Of a stretch of 59,055 nt of DNA, positions 57,496 through 59,055 are shown piece by piece. The stretch is taken from NCBI GenBank assembly GCA_015056175.1, contig SVGT01000008.1, positions 1 through 59,055 on the forward strand, written 5' to 3'. Both the position numbers and the translations under genes were made by a program. Numbering within the stretch: position 1 is the stretch's first letter; each line of letters opens with the position of its first letter. This DNA is from Clostridiales bacterium (GTDB lineage: Bacteria > Bacillota > Clostridia > Christensenellales > Aristaeellaceae). Below the pieces are notes generated by a model. That model worked only from the letters and a program-made list of their open reading frames with translations, was not told the DNA's origin and made no database searches.

Positions 57496-58104
57496 TTATT
57501 CGGCTGCAAGCGGCTCAATGCGCAGAGTGGCGAAAACGGTCTTCGCTTCCTCCGGGATCCGGGCAGCGCTCTGCGGGGCGTCAAATGCGTAGTACAGGTG
57601 GTAGCTGTACCCATCGCCCTGCTGCATCAGGAAATTGTAATAGTTCGGCTCATCTTCCTTGGTAAAGACCAGATAGGTATAGCTGCCGATCTCCACGTTT
57701 TCAAACACCGCATGCTTCAGCGTGGGATCGTACACCTTGCGCAGCAGATGGTTCTGATCCTTTTCCTTATCCAGATGGCTGTGCACCACCAGACTGTCGC
57801 CCGTCTCCCGATGCCGGAATACGTAGCTGAAGGGGTACTGCTCCAGTTCCGACAATTCCTCTTCCTGATATACATACTCCTCGGGAATGATCAGGTGCAG
57901 ATACGCGCCGTCCGCCCGCAGGGCATAGGCAATCCCCTCTGCGGTCGGTTGGTCCATCCCGACAGTCGGTACCTCCTCCGATGGGGATTCCTTCGGCAGT
58001 GACATCGGTATGATCTTCTGCGTATCTTTCAATACAGACGTCAGCACCAGCGCCGTCAGCAGGCAGATCAGCAGCAATATCAGGATGCGTCCCTTGTGCT
58101 TCAT
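57496..58104 (-). CDS. Membrane-anchored protein of unknown function
   Basis: 202 residues; ATG at 58104, RBS GAGAGGGA. One N-terminal membrane helix (ILILLLICLLTALVLTSVL, residues about 6-24) anchors an external domain of about 175 residues, with beta strands, many acidic and aromatic residues, and one cysteine inside the helix. I do not recognise the family. It faces the converging terminator and has no visible operon partner. Confidence 0.6.
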   Translation of the reverse strand: MKHKGRILILLLICLLTALVLTSVLKDTQKIIPMSLPKESPSEEVPTVGMDQPTAEGIAYALRADGAYLHLIIPEEYVYQEEELSELEQYPFSYVFRHRETGDSLVVHSHLDKEKDQNHLLRKVYDPTLKHAVFENVEIGSYTYLVFTKEDEPNYYNFLMQQGDGYSYHLYYAFDAPQSAARIPEEAKTVFATLRIEPLAAE

Positions 58105-58238
58105 ACATGTCCCTCTCTTCCTCGTATGGTATTGCACCTATAGAACGCCGCCCTTTGCGTTTTTCTTCCTGTTTTTCCTGTAAATTCCAACGGGTACCTC
58201 CCATGGTACTTCGGCTCCGGTGTTCCTATACAAAAAGA

Positions 58239-58265
58239 AAAACCACTCACGAGGAGTGGTTTTCT
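58239..58265. terminator. Repeat terminator 1
   Basis: AAAACCACTC (58239-58248) pairs with GAGTGGTTTT (58254-58263). The same hairpin sequence recurs at 58641. Confidence 0.7.
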
Positions 58266-58426
58266 TTTTGGTTGTGCTTGACTTCACTCGAACCAGTGCT
58301 CTCGCTGCGCTCGGTCAGGTTCGCAAATAGGATGTGGCGGACGCCACCTCACCACGCTTGCGCCTCGCTTCATCGCCCACTGGGCGCGCTTCGCTCCGGT
58401 CTACGCAGCGAATGAAGCACGATTGG

Positions 58427-58578
58427 ACTCGAACCAGTGCTCTCGCTGCGCTCGGTCAGGTTCGCCATTGTCGCGCAGCGGCTCTGCCGTTTGCTGCGCT
58501 CTGTGGCTCACCACGCTTTCGATTCGCTTCCGCTTACAACGGACAGCCCACCGGGCTGACGCTCATCTCCGCGCCCCA
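58427..58578. repeat. 152-bp direct repeat, copy A
   Basis: Runs from ACTCGAACCAGTG to GCGCCCCA and matches 58688-58839 at nearly every base. It starts with a tRNA T-arm/B-box sequence. Confidence 0.85.
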
Positions 58579-58640
58579 CGATGTGCGTTACATCTGTGAG
58601 GGGTGCTTGGATCGGATCCAGTCCACAAATATCAAAAAGA

Positions 58641-58667
58641 AAAACCACTCACGAGGAGTGGTTTTCT
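58641..58667. terminator. Repeat terminator 2
   Basis: AAAACCACTC (58641-58650) pairs with GAGTGGTTTT (58656-58665), identical to 58239-58263. Confidence 0.7.
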
Positions 58668-58687
58668 TTTTGGTGGTGCTTGACTTC

Positions 58688-58839
58688 ACTCGATCCAGTG
58701 CTCTCGCTGCGCTCGGTCAGGTTCGCCATTGTCGCGCAGCGGCTCTGCCGTTTGCTGCGCTCTGTGGCTCACCACGCTTTCGATTCGCTTCCGCTTACAG
58801 CGGACAGCCCACCGGGCTGACGCTCATCTCCGCGCCCCA
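58688..58839. repeat. 152-bp direct repeat, copy B
   Basis: Second copy. Its tRNA-like ends flank a non-tRNA insert, and the sequence after it (CCCCATCGATGTG) matches the anticodon arm of the tRNA fragment at 58929. Confidence 0.85.
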
Positions 58840-58894
58840 TCGATGTGTTCACATCTTTACAGGGGTATCGGGACAAGTCAAACAACAAAAACCA

Positions 58895-58928
58895 AACAAA
58901 AAACCACCCTGTTGGGTGGTCTTTTGTT
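58895..58928 (-). terminator. Terminator of the tRNA-Val fragment
   Basis: On the minus strand ACCACCC pairs with GGGTGGT, then TTTTTT (58902 down); a different hairpin sequence from the other two. Confidence 0.65.
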
Positions 58929-58992
58929 TGGTGGTGCTTACTGGACTCGAACCAGTGACCCCATCGATGTGAACGATGTGCTCTACCGTACT
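58929..58992 (-). pseudogene. tRNA-Val (CAC) 3' fragment
   Basis: 64 bases reading on the minus strand as AGTACGGTAGAGCAC (D-loop side), an anticodon stem-loop with TTCACAT (anticodon CAC, valine), a T-arm ACTGG-TTCGAGT-CCAGT, acceptor strand AAGCACC, discriminator A and CCA. The expected first 13 bases (GGTGCTT plus the D-stem 5' half) are replaced by unrelated sequence, so no acceptor stem forms. It is either a tRNA broken by recombination or an attachment-site remnant. Confidence 0.7.
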
Positions 58993-59055
58993 GGTTGGAG
59001 TACATAACACTAAATCACTTCTTAAGCCCGGATCAAGCGGCTCTAAGGCTCTCAA

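Larger units (their letters stand above)
58105..59055. other. Gene-free array of tRNA-derived repeats and terminators
   Basis: No convincing coding sequence. Read on the minus strand, three units of a tRNA-like 3' end followed by a terminator occur at 58929 (the most complete), 58671 and 58271. Two 152-bp direct repeats (58427-58578 and 58688-58839) fall inside. Open frames here translate tRNA arms (for example GLEPVT) and lack ribosome binding sites. Confidence 0.75.

Noticed and set aside
58334-58972. Plus-strand open frame of 212 codons
   Set aside because: It runs through tRNA-like fragments and terminators, with no ribosome binding site.
58929-59055. Intact tRNA-Val gene
   Set aside because: The first 13 bases and the acceptor-stem partner are missing; only the 3' 64 bases match.
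1-59055. CRISPR array
   Set aside because: No regularly spaced identical 25-40-base repeats were found; the repeats present are tRNA-like or hairpin repeats.

Overview
The window (59,055 bases, G+C-rich) comes from an endospore-forming member of the Clostridia, probably an anaerobic, glycan-degrading gut or rumen bacterium. The evidence is the C-terminal end of the spore coat ATPase SpoIVA at the left edge, a YlbJ-like sporulation membrane protein, a T-box leader ahead of alaS, Gram-positive ribosome binding sites, and a dense set of ABC sugar importer and glycosidase genes. I cannot name the genus from the sequence alone.

Left edge (1-4000): the spoIVA tail, three small or uncharacterised genes, and a lower-G+C island with a DUF5131 (phage Gp37/Gp68-type) gene flanked by hairpins and a 58-bp direct repeat. 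Region A (4015-24238, all plus strand) is a large sugar-catabolism locus: a TIM-barrel isomerase, a GH123-like DUF4091 protein, three tandem paralogous amidohydrolases, an AraC-type membrane regulator, two paralogous solute-binding proteins, two LplB/LplC-type permeases with no ATPase, NagA, a ROK kinase, a second TIM-barrel isomerase, a MazG-like protein, two paralogous Gfo/Idh/MocA dehydrogenases, a HAD-like protein and a uridine phosphorylase. The GH123-like protein, NagA and ROK kinase together suggest import and breakdown of an N-acetylated amino-sugar glycan.

Region B (24303-36330): a secreted beta-helix protein, a T-box-controlled short alanyl-tRNA synthetase, a GH42-like glycosidase, an operon of three secreted proteins of unknown function (one with a GIIGGADGPT motif), and the YlbJ-like gene. 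Region C (36331-48527): a HELGH metalloprotease-like protein, a DUF1846 protein, a cytoplasmic GH18 enzyme overlapping an L,D-transpeptidase, a GH127 / flavodoxin / aldo-keto reductase / ribbon-helix-helix operon, tRNA-Ala(GGC), a HIT protein, an ECF transporter S component, and an esterase-esterase-ATP-grasp operon.

Region D (48700-57440): a secreted protein with about 19 CxxC pairs, a flavin reductase-like protein, an SH3-repeat secreted protein, and a divergent pair of units with a GH67 alpha-glucuronidase on one side and MBL hydrolase, GH39 xylosidase and a nucleoside deoxyribosyltransferase-like protein on the other. GH67, GH39, GH127 and the esterases all lack signal peptides, so glucuronoarabinoxylan-type oligosaccharides would be processed inside the cell. 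The right edge (58105-59055) has no convincing gene; it holds an array of tRNA-Val-derived fragments and terminators, including a 152-bp direct repeat.

I saw no CRISPR array, transposase, rRNA or replication origin. The best candidates for undescribed biology are the esterase-esterase-ATP-grasp operon, the GADGPT secreted-protein operon, the CxxC-repeat exoprotein, the triplicated amidohydrolases beside a GH123-like enzyme, and the tRNA-Val-derived array.
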